From: Centrapalus pauciflorus
Taxonomy: Eukaryota; Streptophyta; Magnoliopsida; Asterales; Asteraceae
Length of the DNA: 64,000 bases
NCBI GenBank assembly: GCA_020465985.1
Contig: JAANYP010002844.1
Span: 1 to 64,000 of the forward strand
Direction: 5' to 3'
In this document: piece by piece, positions 45,712 to 56,919 of the stretch
How the letters are laid out: every line of letters starts with the position of its first letter
How positions within the stretch are numbered: the first letter of the stretch is position 1
Notes under the pieces: model-generated
The model's input: the letters and a program-made list of their open reading frames with translations, nothing else
The model's database searches: none
What the model was told of the DNA's origin: nothing
Made by a program: the position numbers and the translations under genes

Positions 45712-48700
45712 GCTAAGTCCATTTGGTATATGGATTCGGGTTGCTCCAAGCACATGACAGGAAGAAGAGAATTGCTGTCCAACGTTGTTGAACAGTATTG
45801 CGGAACTGTGAAGTTCGGGAACAACCATCAGGCTCAAATAAAAGGATACGGGGACTTAGTTCTAAATAATCTGGTCATCAAGGATGTTGACTATGTTGAG
45901 GGGTTATCTCATAATCTTTTTAGCATAGGACAGCTCTGTGACAAAGGACTAGAAGTAACGTTTAGGGCTAAGAACTGCAGTGTTAAGAACATGGATGGAA
46001 AAGATATCTTGACTGGTTCCCGAAAATCTAACCTTTACACCATTGACGTATCTAAGCTTGTAGTGAAGGATAATATTTGCCTACTATCAAAAGCCTCTTC
46101 AAAAGACTCTTGGTTGTGGCATCGAAGATTATCCCATTTGAATTTTGATAATATCAACAAGCTGGCTGCGAAGCAATTGGTCAAAGGACTTCCTGAGTTG
46201 CGCTACGAAAAGGACCATCTGTGCGGAGCATGTGAGAAAGGAAAAATGAAACGATCATCTCACAAACCAAAGCCCGAACCATCAACAAAAAGAGTTTTGG
46301 AGTTACTTCATATGGATTTATGCGGACCGATGAGAACTCAAAGCATAAATGGAAAACGATATGTGTTGGTTATCGTTGATGATTATTCTCGATATACCTG
46401 GGTCAGGTTCTTGCGTTCCAAGGACGAGACAGCTCAAGAAATCATTGATTTTATCAAGAGTGTCGAGACCCAACAGCAGCTGTCAGTACAATCAATCAGA
46501 TCAGATAACGGCACGGAGTTCAAGAACTCGGTAGTGGAGGGCTTCCTTCGATCCAAAGGGATTCAGCATCAATACTCTGCTGCTCGAACACCTCAACAAA
46601 ATGGGATCGTGGAAAGGCGTAACCGTACGCTAGTAGAAGCCGCTCGCACAATGCTCACATACTCAAAGCTACCTCCGTTCTTGTGGGCCGAAGCCGTATC
46701 AACAGCATGCTATACACAGAATCGCTCCATCATCCATAAGCGCTTTAACAAAACTCCTTACCAACTCTTTTTGAATAAAGTACCATTTATCAAGTACTTA
46801 CGTGTATTTGGTTGCAGGTGCTATGTGCTGAATGACAGAGACAACCTCGGGAAATTTAACGAAAAGGCGGATGAAGCGATCTTCATTGGATACTCATCCA
46901 ACTCGAAGGCGTATCGCGCATTCAATACCCGAACCAGAACAGTCAATGAAAGTGTGCACGTCACATTTGATGAGTTGGCTGAACTGGCACCCGAAGTTGA
47001 TCAATCAGGACCACGCATTACTCAAATGCCTGGAGACTCTTCGAATAACCCCATTTCTTTTTCTTCTTCTGATTTGGTTAATTTATTTGATCCTTTTTAT
47101 GTTGAATTTTTCGGTCCTAACGCTAGTGTGTCTAATGTTGTTAATAATGTAGGTAATCCTTCCAGTTCAACTGCACCGCAAAGTTTCTCCGCTCCATCTT
47201 CATCAACATATCCTCATCCATCCACATCATCCACCGACACATCCGCAGTTGAATCTACTCCTATAATACCCTCACATATAATACCAACGATTCTTCCTTC
47301 ACCTGAACACTCGGAAATTGAACCAGAACCTGTGGTACCATCATTTGAAACCATTGACCATGAATCCTCATCCATTCCCATATTAACCACAGAGGTTCCA
47401 TCCCGAGCACCCCTTCCACACGAGATCAAATGGACCCGCAGTCACCCAACAGAGCAAATCATTGGTGACGTATCAACAGGAGTCCAAACTCGTAGGGCAT
47501 CTGCTAATGAATGTCTCTACGCATCATTCTTGAGTATGATAGAGCCCGCTCGTGTGGATGAAGCCCTGACAGATCCGGATTGGATAGTTGCAATGCAAGA
47601 GGAACTCAACCAGTTCGAACAGCTAAGAGTATGGCGGTTAGTTCCCAAGCCAAAAGACCGCACAGTCATCGGAACGAAGTGGATCTTTAAGAACAAACGA
47701 GATGAAAACGGAATTGTGATAAGGAACAAAGCAAGACTTGTTGCCAAAGGCTACCGACAACAAGAAGGGATAGATTATGACGAGACCTTCGCTCCAGTTG
47801 CACGGATCGAAGCAATCAGAATCTTCTTGGCGTACGCGGCACACAAAGACTTCAAAGTGTACCAAATGGACGTCAAGACTGCCTTTCTAAACGGTGAACT
47901 TAACGAGGAAGTGTATGTTGAACAACCACAAGGCTTTGTTGATGCACATAAACCTGACCATGTTTATGTGCTAGATAAGGCCCTCTATGGTTACAAACAA
48001 GCACCTCGAGCATGGTATGATAGTCTTTCGAATTTCCTTATTTCTGCCGGTTTCTATAAAGGTGTGGTGGACACAACTCTGTTCACAAAAAGGGAAGGCA
48101 CACATATAATGCTAGTACAGATTTATGTCGACGATATTATATTTGGATCTACTGACAGTAATTTTTGTAAGGATTTTTCAGCCCTAATGGAGTCTCGGTT
48201 TGAGATGAGTATGATGGGGGAAATGAACTTTTTCCTCGGATTACAAGTCAAACAACTTGAGGATGGGATTTTTGTGAACCAGTCGAAATATACTCTTGAC
48301 ATTCTCAAGAAGTATAAGTTAGACTCTTGCACGAGTATCGCAACTCCCATGGCCTCCAACTGCAAGTTAGACACCGATCCTTCCGGGAAAAGTGTCGATA
48401 ATACAACTTACAGAGGGATGATAGGATCCTTACTATACTTGACTGCCAGTAGACCAGATATAGTGTTTTCAACATGTCTTTGTGCTAGATTTCCGGCCGA
48501 CCCAAAAGAATCACACCTAACTGCGGTAAAACGCATTTTTCGTTATCTTAAGGGTACACCCGAACTTGGTCTATGGTATCCAAAGGGAACCGATTTCGAT
48601 CTTACCGCGTTTTCAGATGCTGATTTTGCAGGTTGTAGAGTGGACAGAAAAAGCACGTCGGGAGGAATACAGTTTTTAGGCGATAGACCTGTGAGTTGGT

Positions 48701-49074
48701 CTTCCAAAAAGCAGAATTGTGTATCCACATCCACAGCTGAGGCTGAGTATGTAGCAGCTGCAAGCTGTTGCTCTCAAGTGCTGTGGATGAGAACACAATT
48801 ACGCGATTATGGGTTCTCACTCACAAATATCCCTATTTACTGTGACTCTCGAAGTGCAATTGCCATCTCTTGCAATCCCGTGCAGCACTCTCGAACAAAA
48901 CACATAGATATCAGGTATCATTTTATTAAAGATCACGTGGAAAAGGGAACCATTGAGTTGTATTTTGTTGGCACGGAATACCAACTAGCGGATATATTTA
49001 CTAAAGCTTTAGACGAACCTCGTTTTCGGTTTTTAGTATCTCATATCGGCATGTTGAATCCACCTTCCAATTAA
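45712..49074 (+). CDS. pol: Sire2 pol: protease-integrase-RT-RNase H, intact
   Basis: The open frame extends back to an ATG at 45670, but conserved sequence begins at about 45712, which suits a spliced or fused gag-pol product. Motifs in order: protease YMDSGCSKHMTG; integrase zinc residues WHRRLSHL ... CGACEKGK; integrase core MDLCGPM, RSDNGTEF, NGIVERRNR; a Ser/Pro-rich linker; RT with WIFKNKRDENG, VYQMDVKTAFLNG and YVDDIIFGST; RNase H with FSDADFAG, STAEAEYVAA, YCDSRSAIAI and ADIFTKALDEPRF. All catalytic residues are present and there are no stops over about 1,120 codons. It processes gag, reverse-transcribes the RNA and integrates the DNA. Confidence 0.95.
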   Translation, partial: AKSIWYMDSGCSKHMTGRRELLSNVVEQYCGTVKFGNNHQAQIKGYGDLVLNNLVIKDVDYVEGLSHNLFSIGQLCDKGLEVTFRAKNCSVKNMDGKDILTGSRKSNLYTIDVSKLVVKDNICLLSKASSKDSWLWHRRLSHLNFDNINKLAAKQLVKGLPELRYEKDHLCGACEKGKMKRSSHKPKPEPSTKRVLELLHMDLCGPMRTQSINGKRYVLVIVDDYSRYTWVRFLRSKDETAQEIIDFIKSVETQQQLSVQSIRSDNGTEFKNSVVEGFLRSKGIQHQYSAARTPQQNGIVERRNRTLVEAARTMLTYSKLPPFLWAEAVSTACYTQNRSIIHKRFNKTPYQLFLNKVPFIKYLRVFGCRCYVLNDRDNLGKFNEKADEAIFIGYSSNSKAYRAFNTRTRTVNESVHVTFDELAELAPEVDQSGPRITQMPGDSSNNPISFSSSDLVNLFDPFYVEFFGPNASVSNVVNNVGNPSSSTAPQSFSAPSSSTYPHPSTSSTDTSAVESTPIIPSHIIPTILPSPEHSEIEPEPVVPSFETIDHESSSIPILTTEVPSRAPLPHEIKWTRSHPTEQIIGDVSTGVQTRRASANECLYASFLSMIEPARVDEALTDPDWIVAMQEELNQFEQLRVWRLVPKPKDRTVIGTKWIFKNKRDENGIVIRNKARLVAKGYRQQEGIDYDETFAPVARIEAIRIFLAYAAHKDFKVYQMDVKTAFLNGELNEEVYVEQPQGFVDAHKPDHVYVLDKALYGYKQAPRAWYDSLSNFLISAGFYKGVVDTTLFTKREGTHIMLVQIYVDDIIFGSTDSNFCKDFSALMESRFEMSMMGEMNFFLGLQVKQLEDGIFVNQSKYTLDILKKYKLDSCTSIATPMASNCKLDTDPSGKSVDNTTYRGMIGSLLYLTASRPDIVFSTCLCARFPADPKESHLTAVKRIFRYLKGTPELGLWYPKGTDFDLTAFSDADFAGCRVDRKSTSGGIQFLGDRPVSWSSKKQNCVSTSTAEAEYVAAASCCSQVLWMRTQLRDYGFSLTNIPIYCDSRSAIAISCNPVQHSRTKHIDIRYHFIKDHVEKGTIELYFVGTEYQLADIFTKALDEPRFRFLVSHIGMLNPPSN

Positions 49075-49366
49075 ATATCAGATATTGTCTTAAATAATTC
49101 TATTTCAATCTATCATGATTGAAATTCCTTTATTTTAGAAAATAACTGTTATTTAAATTTAAGGATTATGTCACAAAATTGAAACTCATTATTTCCTTAT
49201 CTGCGCATATTTTTAATAATTAATGATCCTGATAAATTGCTGTGTGAATTGTTCATCATGGAGTGGGATGCAAACAATATCCAGGTTTGTCTGTATTTGT
49301 AAGGCTTAAAGAAGGGTTGTCGCGATTAAAATCTGAAAGAGGAAAAGGAAAAAGGACCGGTATTTA
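49075..49366 (+). other. Sire2 spacer after pol
   Basis: AT-rich, no ORF. A purine-rich GAAAGAGGAAAAGGAAAAAG lies at 49335-49354 just before the internal polypurine tract. Confidence 0.5.
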
Positions 49367-49383
49367 TTTGAGGGGGAGTAGAG
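49367..49383 (+). promoter_or_regulatory. Internal polypurine-tract-like sequence in Sire2
   Basis: TTTGAGGGGGAGTAGAG follows pol, closely like the true tract AAAAGGGGGAGAT at 54481. Sireviruses have been reported to carry extra tracts of this sort (from memory). It marks where a third-ORF-less element would have ended. Confidence 0.6.
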
Positions 49384-49770
49384 TTAGGATTTTTAAATTT
49401 TATAATTCTGTGTTTTCTTTTTATTTCTTTTATAGTTAACTTTTTGAATTTTAGGTTAGTCTTAATTTTAATTTTTAATTTTAAGTTTTAATTTAATAGG
49501 TCAGAAAATTCACAAAAAGATTTTAACTTTCAAATTTATCAAAAAACCAAAAAGATTTTAGTTTACTTCATTTCATTTTATTTTAACTTCAAAATTAAAG
49601 AAAATACCAAAAATATTTTTATTTATGTTGTAATGGACCAAAATTTCTTTTTGTGTTTAATTTCCTTAAAAGCCCAAATTTTGTTGTGTTGTGTGTTTGT
49701 TGAGTCCAAAAACCGGCGGCCCATTTCAATGAACCGTGCGGATCCTACATGACCCGAACCGACCCATGCG

Positions 49771-49950
49771 ACTTTAAAAAGGGGTCGGTTAACTGGTCAA
49801 CTCATCTTCCTTCATTTTCAAGAAATCTTTCTTCTTCTTCACTTGCTCTCGACGAACACCGCCCACAATCCTCCATTGTTACCATTTTCAAGCTTTTGCT
49901 CCATCATTTTCTTTGGTTTTTCTTGCTTCATTCATCTTCGGCACTTCAAG
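49771..49950 (+). promoter_or_regulatory. Candidate internal promoter and leader for Sire2 third ORF
   Basis: A TATA-like CTTTAAAAAGGGG near 49773-49785 is followed by a CT-rich leader (TTTCTTCTTCTTCACTTGC), typical of plant 5' leaders, that ends CACTTCAAG|GTAACA. There is a short ORF at 49749, but no domain. Promoter activity is inferred from this order. Confidence 0.5.
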
Positions 49951-51032
49951 GTAACATCTTTTTAACTTTCTTTTAGCTTTTAATGTCTTCTTTTATGTGT
50001 TTGATTCTATATTTTTCCTTCTTTTTTATTCTCGGTTTTTGATAGTTTTAGGTCCTTTAATGTGTTATATTTCCTTAAGTGTAGTTAGATAAAATGTTCC
50101 TTAGGTTGTTTTAGTTTAGGATCTGTAATTTCATGCATTTTCAGTAAGATTCCAACTGTTCACGTTTTTATTTTGCATGAACATTAACTGCACTCATGCA
50201 GTTTCGGATGTCCGAATTCGGACCACCACCCGAATTCGGATGTCCGACTTAGAATAGTTTCAAAAATTTTCAAAGTACAAAACCCAGTTCGGACAACTGT
50301 TGATCCGAATTCGGTTCACTGTTGATCCGAATTCGGACCATCACATCAGGGTCAAAATTTTCATAACATTTGAAAAATTGTCTAAGTATGTTCACCACTA
50401 TGCATCCGAATTCGGATGATACCCGGATTCGGTCCTCATCCGAATTCCAGGTACCATCCGAAATTGGGACATTTCCATTTCATTGCATGCATTTTCACAA
50501 GTCACCATCCGAATTCGGACCATGTTCACACCTCATCCGAATTCGGGCCACCTTCATTCATTTCATGATTACACTTCGGACCATCATCCGAATTCGGTCC
50601 CCATTTATCACCTCATCCGAATTCGGTCCCACTCACATCATTCATGCATTATTCCATTTCGGACTGATCCGAATTCGATGACACTGTTCATCCGAATTCG
50701 GACCATCCGAAATCCAACACTTAGGATTTTTTTTAAAATTTTCATTTTTCATGTTTTCCATTTCTGCATTTTCATATAAATTAAAAATCACAAAAATAGT
50801 TCCATCCAAGTGCATCATTGATTAGAGTTAGGATCAGTGTTTGAGTGAAACGGTCTTATCTAACATCGGTCTCTTAACGATTGACTTTGGACTTTATTAG
50901 TGGAATTTTATTCTGCTAATAAAGACCCGATGTTAAACAGATCAGACAATTTCTATTTCACACTCATCTAAACTTCACATCAACGCATTATCATATCAAG
51001 TCTTATGATTCTAACTTTGTTGCACTTTGCAG
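49951..51032 (+). other. Candidate leader intron before Sire2 third ORF (1,082 nt)
   Basis: Donor CAAG|GTAACA, acceptor TTGCACTTTGCAG followed by GATAATGG, so the ORF ATG is four bases into the exon. T-rich, with the palindrome array inside it. Confidence 0.55.
50208..50712. repeat. TCCGAATTCGGA-type palindrome array upstream of Sire2 third ORF
   Basis: About a dozen near-full palindromes (CATCCGAATTCGGACC and variants) plus halves. It has the same unit, including the ACTGTTCATCCGAA context, as the 5' UTR array. Lies in the candidate leader intron. Confidence 0.88.
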
Positions 51033-51036
51033 GATA

Positions 51037-54000
51037 ATGGATCCGGCAATCGTTCTTACCGTACCCCATCCTCCTATCCCTAATAATAACGCTCAGCTAC
51101 CCGAGGAAGCCATTCTGCCGAGCGCCGAGTTTGTCGAGTTTATCACCCATAACTGGCAACTCGACGTCTCTATCCTCCCAAAAGAATCCCAAACCCTTGC
51201 CTTTGACATCCTCACCTGCCATCCCATATACTATGCCCTTTCAACTGCCATAACCGTTCCCCAGATTTACCTCCAACAATTCTGGAACAGGCTCCAATTC
51301 ATAACCGACCCCGAACCTCACTTCACCTCCACCATTGACTGCGTTCCAGTCAAAATCACCACCTCAGCCATCCGTCACATTCTCCATCTACCCATACAAG
51401 ACTATCTTCCCTCCATTGACTCATTCGACCCAAACCCATCCGTATCAGAAGCCCTCTCTGAGATACAATCCCTAGGGTATGACGGCCCTCTTACCAAACC
51501 TTCCGACTTCCGCACCAAAAACCTTCTGTCCCACTGGAGGATCCTCTTCGATGTACTGAATAAGTGCCTAACAGCCAAGCATTCCGGTCACGACTCAGCA
51601 TCGGCCCAGGTATTAGCCATGTTCACTGGCTTTGCCTTCGACCGACACGTGGACTATGCGGCTTTCATTTTTGAAGAATTAAGAAGAGTCCACGTAGAAA
51701 GAAGCACCAAGAAAGGTCGCAAGTATGTCCCCTATCAAAGGTTCCTTCAACTCATTATTCAATGCGCAATGGATCAGGACGAAGACATACATGAGCGTCC
51801 GAAGGCTGATGTCTACCCCACCGTGGCTATCCAAAAATTGACTTTGCCAAAGGGGGCCCCGACGGTACAGGTGATGAAAATTCCGTTATCTACTCTTACA
51901 AGGTCGAGGGGTACAGATCGGGTAAGGGAATATATGAGAGAGTATTATCCGGATGAGTCTCAGTCGGAATCGACTGAGACTAACCAGTCCGAAGGTGAGC
52001 ATCAAGTGAGTGAGAATGAGGGAGAAAGGATAGATGTACAACAATCACTGGGTTTTGGTGAGCGGGAGTTTGAGAGTGTAAGGGAGGGTGCTGTAGGTGA
52101 GACGGCAGAGACGGCGGATTCTGAAAGAACCGTCTCTGTCGTAAGACCGAGGGATTTGCAATCTGAGGGAGAACCAAGCCCCATTAGCCGGACTCCCCTT
52201 CAAAAGACCGTTAGTCCAGCGGTCGAAACAACCCCAACCATCCACTTGGTTTCCCCTCAAAGGGAAACCACTTCATTCCACGGGGATCTTCCACACACTC
52301 CATCGCCCTCTCATTCGGAGAGTGGCGGTGTTGAAAGAGGTCACACTCCTCCCCACGTGACCGACCTTCCTTCGCCCACGATTCCATCCCCACAAATTCA
52401 CACAGTGCACGATGCCTTTGTGGCATCCCCAAGAGCTGCCTCCGTGGCAGCTCCACAAACTTCCGGATCTGAGCATCCCGTAGTGGAGCCAGAGATGACG
52501 GAAGGAAGACCGGGAATGGCTCAATCTACGCCGTCCACTTCCGGCCATCTCCCCATCAATTTGGAGATGTTAACGGCAGCATTACGTGCTGCCGGAGTTA
52601 TCACCCGGGCTGGCCTGGACGCCCAAAGGGAGGCAGCCGAGGAACGACACACCGCCCTTCTTTCTCTTATAAAGGGTAAGGGTGTCGCCTCCGAAGCCGG
52701 CCCCTCACCAGGTTCCCATTCAGTCCAACTTCAAATGGCGGAGCTCTCGGACAAGCTTGATGCACTTAATCGCCTAATTCTTCAAGTCCAAGAGCAGCTC
52801 AATTCAAGGATGGATCGCCTCGAGTCGGCGGTCATAGATCTCCAATGCCGCACTCAAGCTGAGCCCCCTAAAAGAAAACATGACGACCAGGACGACCCTG
52901 ATCGTCATGAGGGGGAGAAACGTCAAAAAGTTCATCATGAGGGTTCGATGATCATTCTAGGGGGAGCAGAGGCTGAAGCAGCAGAAATTCAAGGGTCTGG
53001 GTCCGGGGATCAAACACATGAGGCTACTGAAGCGATGATGATAGATTTTGAACCTCTACAAATTGAGGGCCCAGCTTCGTTAGACCCCACGTGAGCAATG
53101 GTGATTTATGAGCCCAAATATTAAAAAGTCGAAATCATATTAGTTTCTGACTCAGATTCTGATAATGAAATTGACTATACATTTCTCACACCAAAACCTG
53201 AACCCCAATCTCCACCCCATGAACCCCAACCACAAACATCTTCCTCCATCCAACCACATTCAGTCACTACCACAGAAACTCCATCAATCCAACCCACTCC
53301 CACACCTCCACCAGTGATACGTACCCCATCAGTCCAAACAACCCTTCCAACTCAATCTGCTCCACTCTCCCATATCGCTGAATCTTCCAGAGCCAGAACT
53401 GTGGACTGTTTTGATACCAAAGAAGTCCCCGCATCATATGACAGAACAGATGAGGAATGGATAAAGTGGTACTCCTGGGGAGAAGTCCACACTCTGGATG
53501 CGGAAACGAAAGAAGGACTATGTCAGGACCGGAGAGACCGTGTATTGAAACTTCTTGAGGCTCCGCCTAAAGAATTAGAAGAACCTCTGGTCCAGGGATT
53601 AAAAGAATTCTTGAAGAAGTTCCCGGCCGATCAATTTCAAAATCCTTTCCTGGAAGAAAGGTTCAAAATGGTCTTCAGAAAGAACCCGGGATCCTACAGT
53701 AGACGTCTTCTCATGGTAATGACTGATGCTTCTCGATGCGTTCAAGCCGAATACAATCAGATGATGCTTAGAGAAACGAGAGATAAGAGCAAATACTGGT
53801 CAAAGTCCAAATTAGTCAGAATCAATAATATTCATATGTACAAGAGAGCCAGAGTCTACACTCCAGCCTTCGAGGTACTTAGAGAAGACGGTACCATTCA
53901 AGAACTGTATGAGAGCGACCTTGACTTCGTAAACATAGACGATGTAGAGCGTCTGCACAGAAAATTGGTCAATAGAGTCAAGGGTCGTTTTACACATATG

Positions 54001-54477
54001 ACTGCCTTAGCAGCCCTGGTTCGATGCATGAATCGCCGATCAATCATTATGTGCCTCAGAGATTTCCAGATGGCGATTGAGAGTGCATTAGTCAAAGTGG
54101 GTCTGAAATCTCCTGAACAAGATGTATTTTTGCTAGACCACTATCCGGCTTACAAATTTTTGCTTCGAGGACAGCCAGGGGTTATCTTTTTGAATCAGAA
54201 AGGACAGAAAAAATTCATGCGCTTTGAGGATCTTCCTTGTTACTCCGACGGCACTATCAGATTGGTTCGAGCAGCGCTTACACAGAAAATTCAAGACTTT
54301 GACGCTCAACCTAATCCAGAACTTAGATGCTCGCCACAGGAGATACAGGATACACTCAGCGGCATTGAATACCTGAACGAGAGGCTACATATAAGACAAG
54401 TAACCAGACGCTTCGACGTCATACTTGGTCTTCGTGAATCTACAGATCATGCACGAGTTCCAGGACCTCCTAAGTGA
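51037..54477 (+). pseudogene. Sire2 third ORF (about 1,145 codons) with two in-frame stops
   Basis: One continuous frame from ATG 51037, interrupted only by TGA 53092-53094 and TAA 53122-53124; the second part runs 53125-54477. Part 1: a folded-looking N-terminal domain (PSAEFVEFITHNW, YLQQFWNRL, HILHLP), then a long Glu/Ser/Pro-rich linker and a helical segment near 52720-52850 (LSDKLDALNRLILQVQEQL). Part 2: a Pro/Thr-rich linker, then a Lys/Arg/Glu-rich helical domain. It occupies the place of the env-like ORF of some Sireviruses, but no signal peptide or membrane span is visible, so env is not supported. I recall similar ORFs in Asteraceae elements. Function unknown. Confidence 0.8.
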
Positions 54478-54480
54478 TCG

Positions 54481-54493
54481 AAAAGGGGGAGAT
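54481..54493 (+). promoter_or_regulatory. Sire2 polypurine tract
   Basis: AAAAGGGGGAGAT directly before the 3' LTR. Confidence 0.93.
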
Positions 54494-54838
54494 TGTTAGA
54501 TTTATTATTTCGATCCTAGGAGTTGTTTTGTAATTTATTTTCATTGTAATTTGTCTTGTATTTATTTCTATGTATTTCATGTTTAAGTTATAGTGTAGGG
54601 GCCAATGTTGCCAAGTCTTGTAACTTAATTAAAGGAGCCTATAAAAGGCTCCTAGGGTTTACTATATGAAGAGACACGGTTGACATTTTGAATTCTTACC
54701 AGCCGCCACTGTTCCATCAACATACAAACATTCATATTGTCTTCTTCTTTATTAAACACATTTATTGAGCTTGTTTCTTCATGTGTTTGATGAGAAAATC
54801 ATTGAGGTGCTGAATATATACGGGATTTCATAATAACA
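54494..54838 (+). repeat. Sire2 3' LTR (345 bp)
   Basis: Identical to 40556-40902 except for a missing AT in the AATATTTATT stretch and two substitutions (TTTATATG-type A/T near 54663, G/T near 54809). Confidence 0.95.
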
Positions 54839-54893
54839 ATAACCTAAGTTTGAATCCAAGTCCTCGCGGACACTTGAAACCTCAAACTAATTG
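54839..54893 (-). other. Short Gypsy B 5' UTR remnant between Sire2 and Athila B
   Basis: 55 bp starting ATAAC, the right flank of Sire2, and ending at the first base of the Athila B LTR. Assigned to Gypsy B by position only. No features seen. Confidence 0.45.
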
Positions 54894-56769
54894 ATATGTT
54901 TATATTTATACATATTTTTGGCATCATTTACCTTGCATTTTGGTCGGTTTTTCTCCCGAAATACGTGAAAATGATATCTAATTCATTCATTTTTATGATT
55001 TATAGGACAAAAGAGGTTTTATCGTCGAAGGAACGAACATCGAGGAAAATACGACCGAGTTTGAAGCCACGGCGAGTTCTCAATAATTTTCCAAGAAGAA
55101 AAGAGTCGAAATAGTGATTTTTGGAGCCTACGACCGTAGGAGGAGAAGCGTACGACCGTAGGAGGCTAGGGCACGGGTTTGACCAAGTCAAAGGGGCCTA
55201 CGACCGTAGGACTTAAGGTATACGGTCGTAGGCGGCGCAAAACCTTTATAAACTGACAGATACGGCCAGTATCGAAGGAGAGGAGTTGGGCAGCGAATTA
55301 CAGACGATTTTCAGAGCCTTTACCTACGTTTTTCTTCAATCTTCAAGATAGTTAATCATAGATTAGTTGAAAGTTTCGATTTCCTTTGATTTACAAGCTT
55401 TCAGCACGATATTATCCACGGTTTTAGAGACGAGTTTGAGAGTTTTTCGTAGCTTTTCAATTAATTAATCATAGTTTAGTGAAAGGTTTCGGATTTCCTG
55501 GATTTACAAGCATTCGGTTCAAGTTTTGGAGTTCAATTTCTTCATTGTAGCTACGGATTTGGTACACTCGTTCCTTAAACCCCCTGATTTCGTAATGGTT
55601 ATTATTTCTTTGAGTTTAATTACGGTTTTTAATATGATTAGTGAGTAGTTTTATTGTTCACCCGCTTGGGATGATGGATTCTATGTATTAATTGGTATAT
55701 TATTGGATTGATTGATGAATTTTGGTTTATATTTGTTGGATTCTTGATTATTTCATATTTTCTTGTTAAAAATCAGATTTTTATTAATCTTTTAGCATTG
55801 TTTTGCGATAATAAAGTGTTAATTAAATCTACGTTTTAAAAAGAATGAGGCATTAAATGAAAAATTAATAGTCAATTATCTCTTCTAGGCATTGTGTTGC
55901 GATAATGATTTGATAGTTGATTGTTAATCTAGAATTTTATGCGTTTGTTGGTTCTTATGCATTGTGTTGCGATAATAGGGTTGACAAATCATAAAGTTTG
56001 ATTTTTAAAGTGACAAAGTCGATTTGTTGGATTTCGGTGTTAATCGATTATCTTTATGCATTGTGTTGCGATTATAAGATTAATTGGTTAATATTGGAGT
56101 TTTGACGAGTTGCTTTGTTTTCATCACGTGGTTATCAAGATTTAATATTTTAACTTGAACTAATTAAATTATCGGTAAATTAAATCAAAATCCGCGCTTA
56201 ATTGAATTTATAATTGGTTATCAACCAATTTGTCTTTAATCAATCAATTCAATCCATCGCCAATTAGTTATAGTTTTATAATTCCAAGTGGGTGACGCTT
56301 TCGTAATATAAGAGTTTCGTGAAGTTTAATTTATTATAGATCTTTACTTAAGTTGCTTCTGATTTAATTCCGCTCTCGTTAGTTTGTTTCACTTTATTTA
56401 GTTGTCTTAGATGTCTGCGTTCGTAGTTAAGTTTAAGTCGTGTTTGCTAGAATTAGTTTTTATTATAATCTGAAAAATCCAAAAATATTAGTTTAACTTT
56501 TTAATTTTGTGTTACTTAGTTTGCTATAGTTATTATGTTAATTAAATTATTGTCTTTAGTTGATAACTTCCTCAAAACGTCTAAAATAACTAAATATTGG
56601 TTTAGGTTGTAGTATTGGAGTCTCCTTTCTTTATTCCGTTCCCTGAGTTTGATAAATCCTTGGTGATTCTTCAAGCTATATTGCACACGATTGGTACACT
56701 GCCAGTTGTGTAATTTATACTTTGGGTTCAATTAGACATTAAAACCTGAGGTGTGTTTTGCATGCGTCA
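54894..56769 (+). repeat. Athila B 5' LTR (about 1,876 bp)
   Basis: TGATATGTTT to GCATGCGTCA, with a TATA-like TTTATAAA at 55246-55253, 14 bp after a cluster of CCTACGACCGTAGG palindromes. The downstream half has repeated GCATTGTGTTGCGATAA phrases (about 55796, 55890, 55958, 56058). The start is inferred by analogy with Athila A; no second copy is available. Confidence 0.65.
55127..55232. repeat. CCTACGACCGTAGG palindrome cluster in Athila B LTR
   Basis: Four copies: 55127-55140, 55151-55162 (partial), 55197-55210 and, inverted, 55221-55232. The last two form a hairpin. The cluster ends just upstream of the TATA-like sequence. Confidence 0.85.
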
Positions 56770-56775
56770 AGTTTT

Positions 56776-56792
56776 TGGCACCGTTGCCGGGG
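56776..56792 (+). promoter_or_regulatory. Athila B primer binding site (tRNA-Asp)
   Basis: TGGCACCGTTGCCGGGG; complementary to the 3' end of plant tRNA-Asp except for one A in place of G. Confidence 0.85.
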
Positions 56793-56919
56793 AACGGTGT
56801 GAGCTTTAAGAAACAACCAATACCGGTAGTTTAGTTTATCCTTTTTAGGGGCAATCCCCCTGAAAAGTTAAATTTTCTGTCTGTTTTCTGTTTTTTTTTC
56901 TTTAAAGGGTGTTCGGTAT

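Larger units (their letters stand above)
40556..54838 (+). mobile_element. Sire2: full-length young Sirevirus-like copia element (14.3 kb)
   Basis: Complete LTR-to-LTR element with Met primer site, long gag, intact pol, an internal promoter-like module, a long third ORF, and polypurine tract. The LTRs differ by two substitutions and one 2-bp indel in about 345 bp. Flanks are ATAAT (left) and ATAAC (right), a target duplication with one mismatch. It is inserted in the Gypsy B 5' UTR. Confidence 0.93.

Noticed and set aside
51037..54477. Calling the Sire2 third ORF an envelope gene
   Set aside because: Position fits, but no signal peptide, membrane span or fusion motif is visible.
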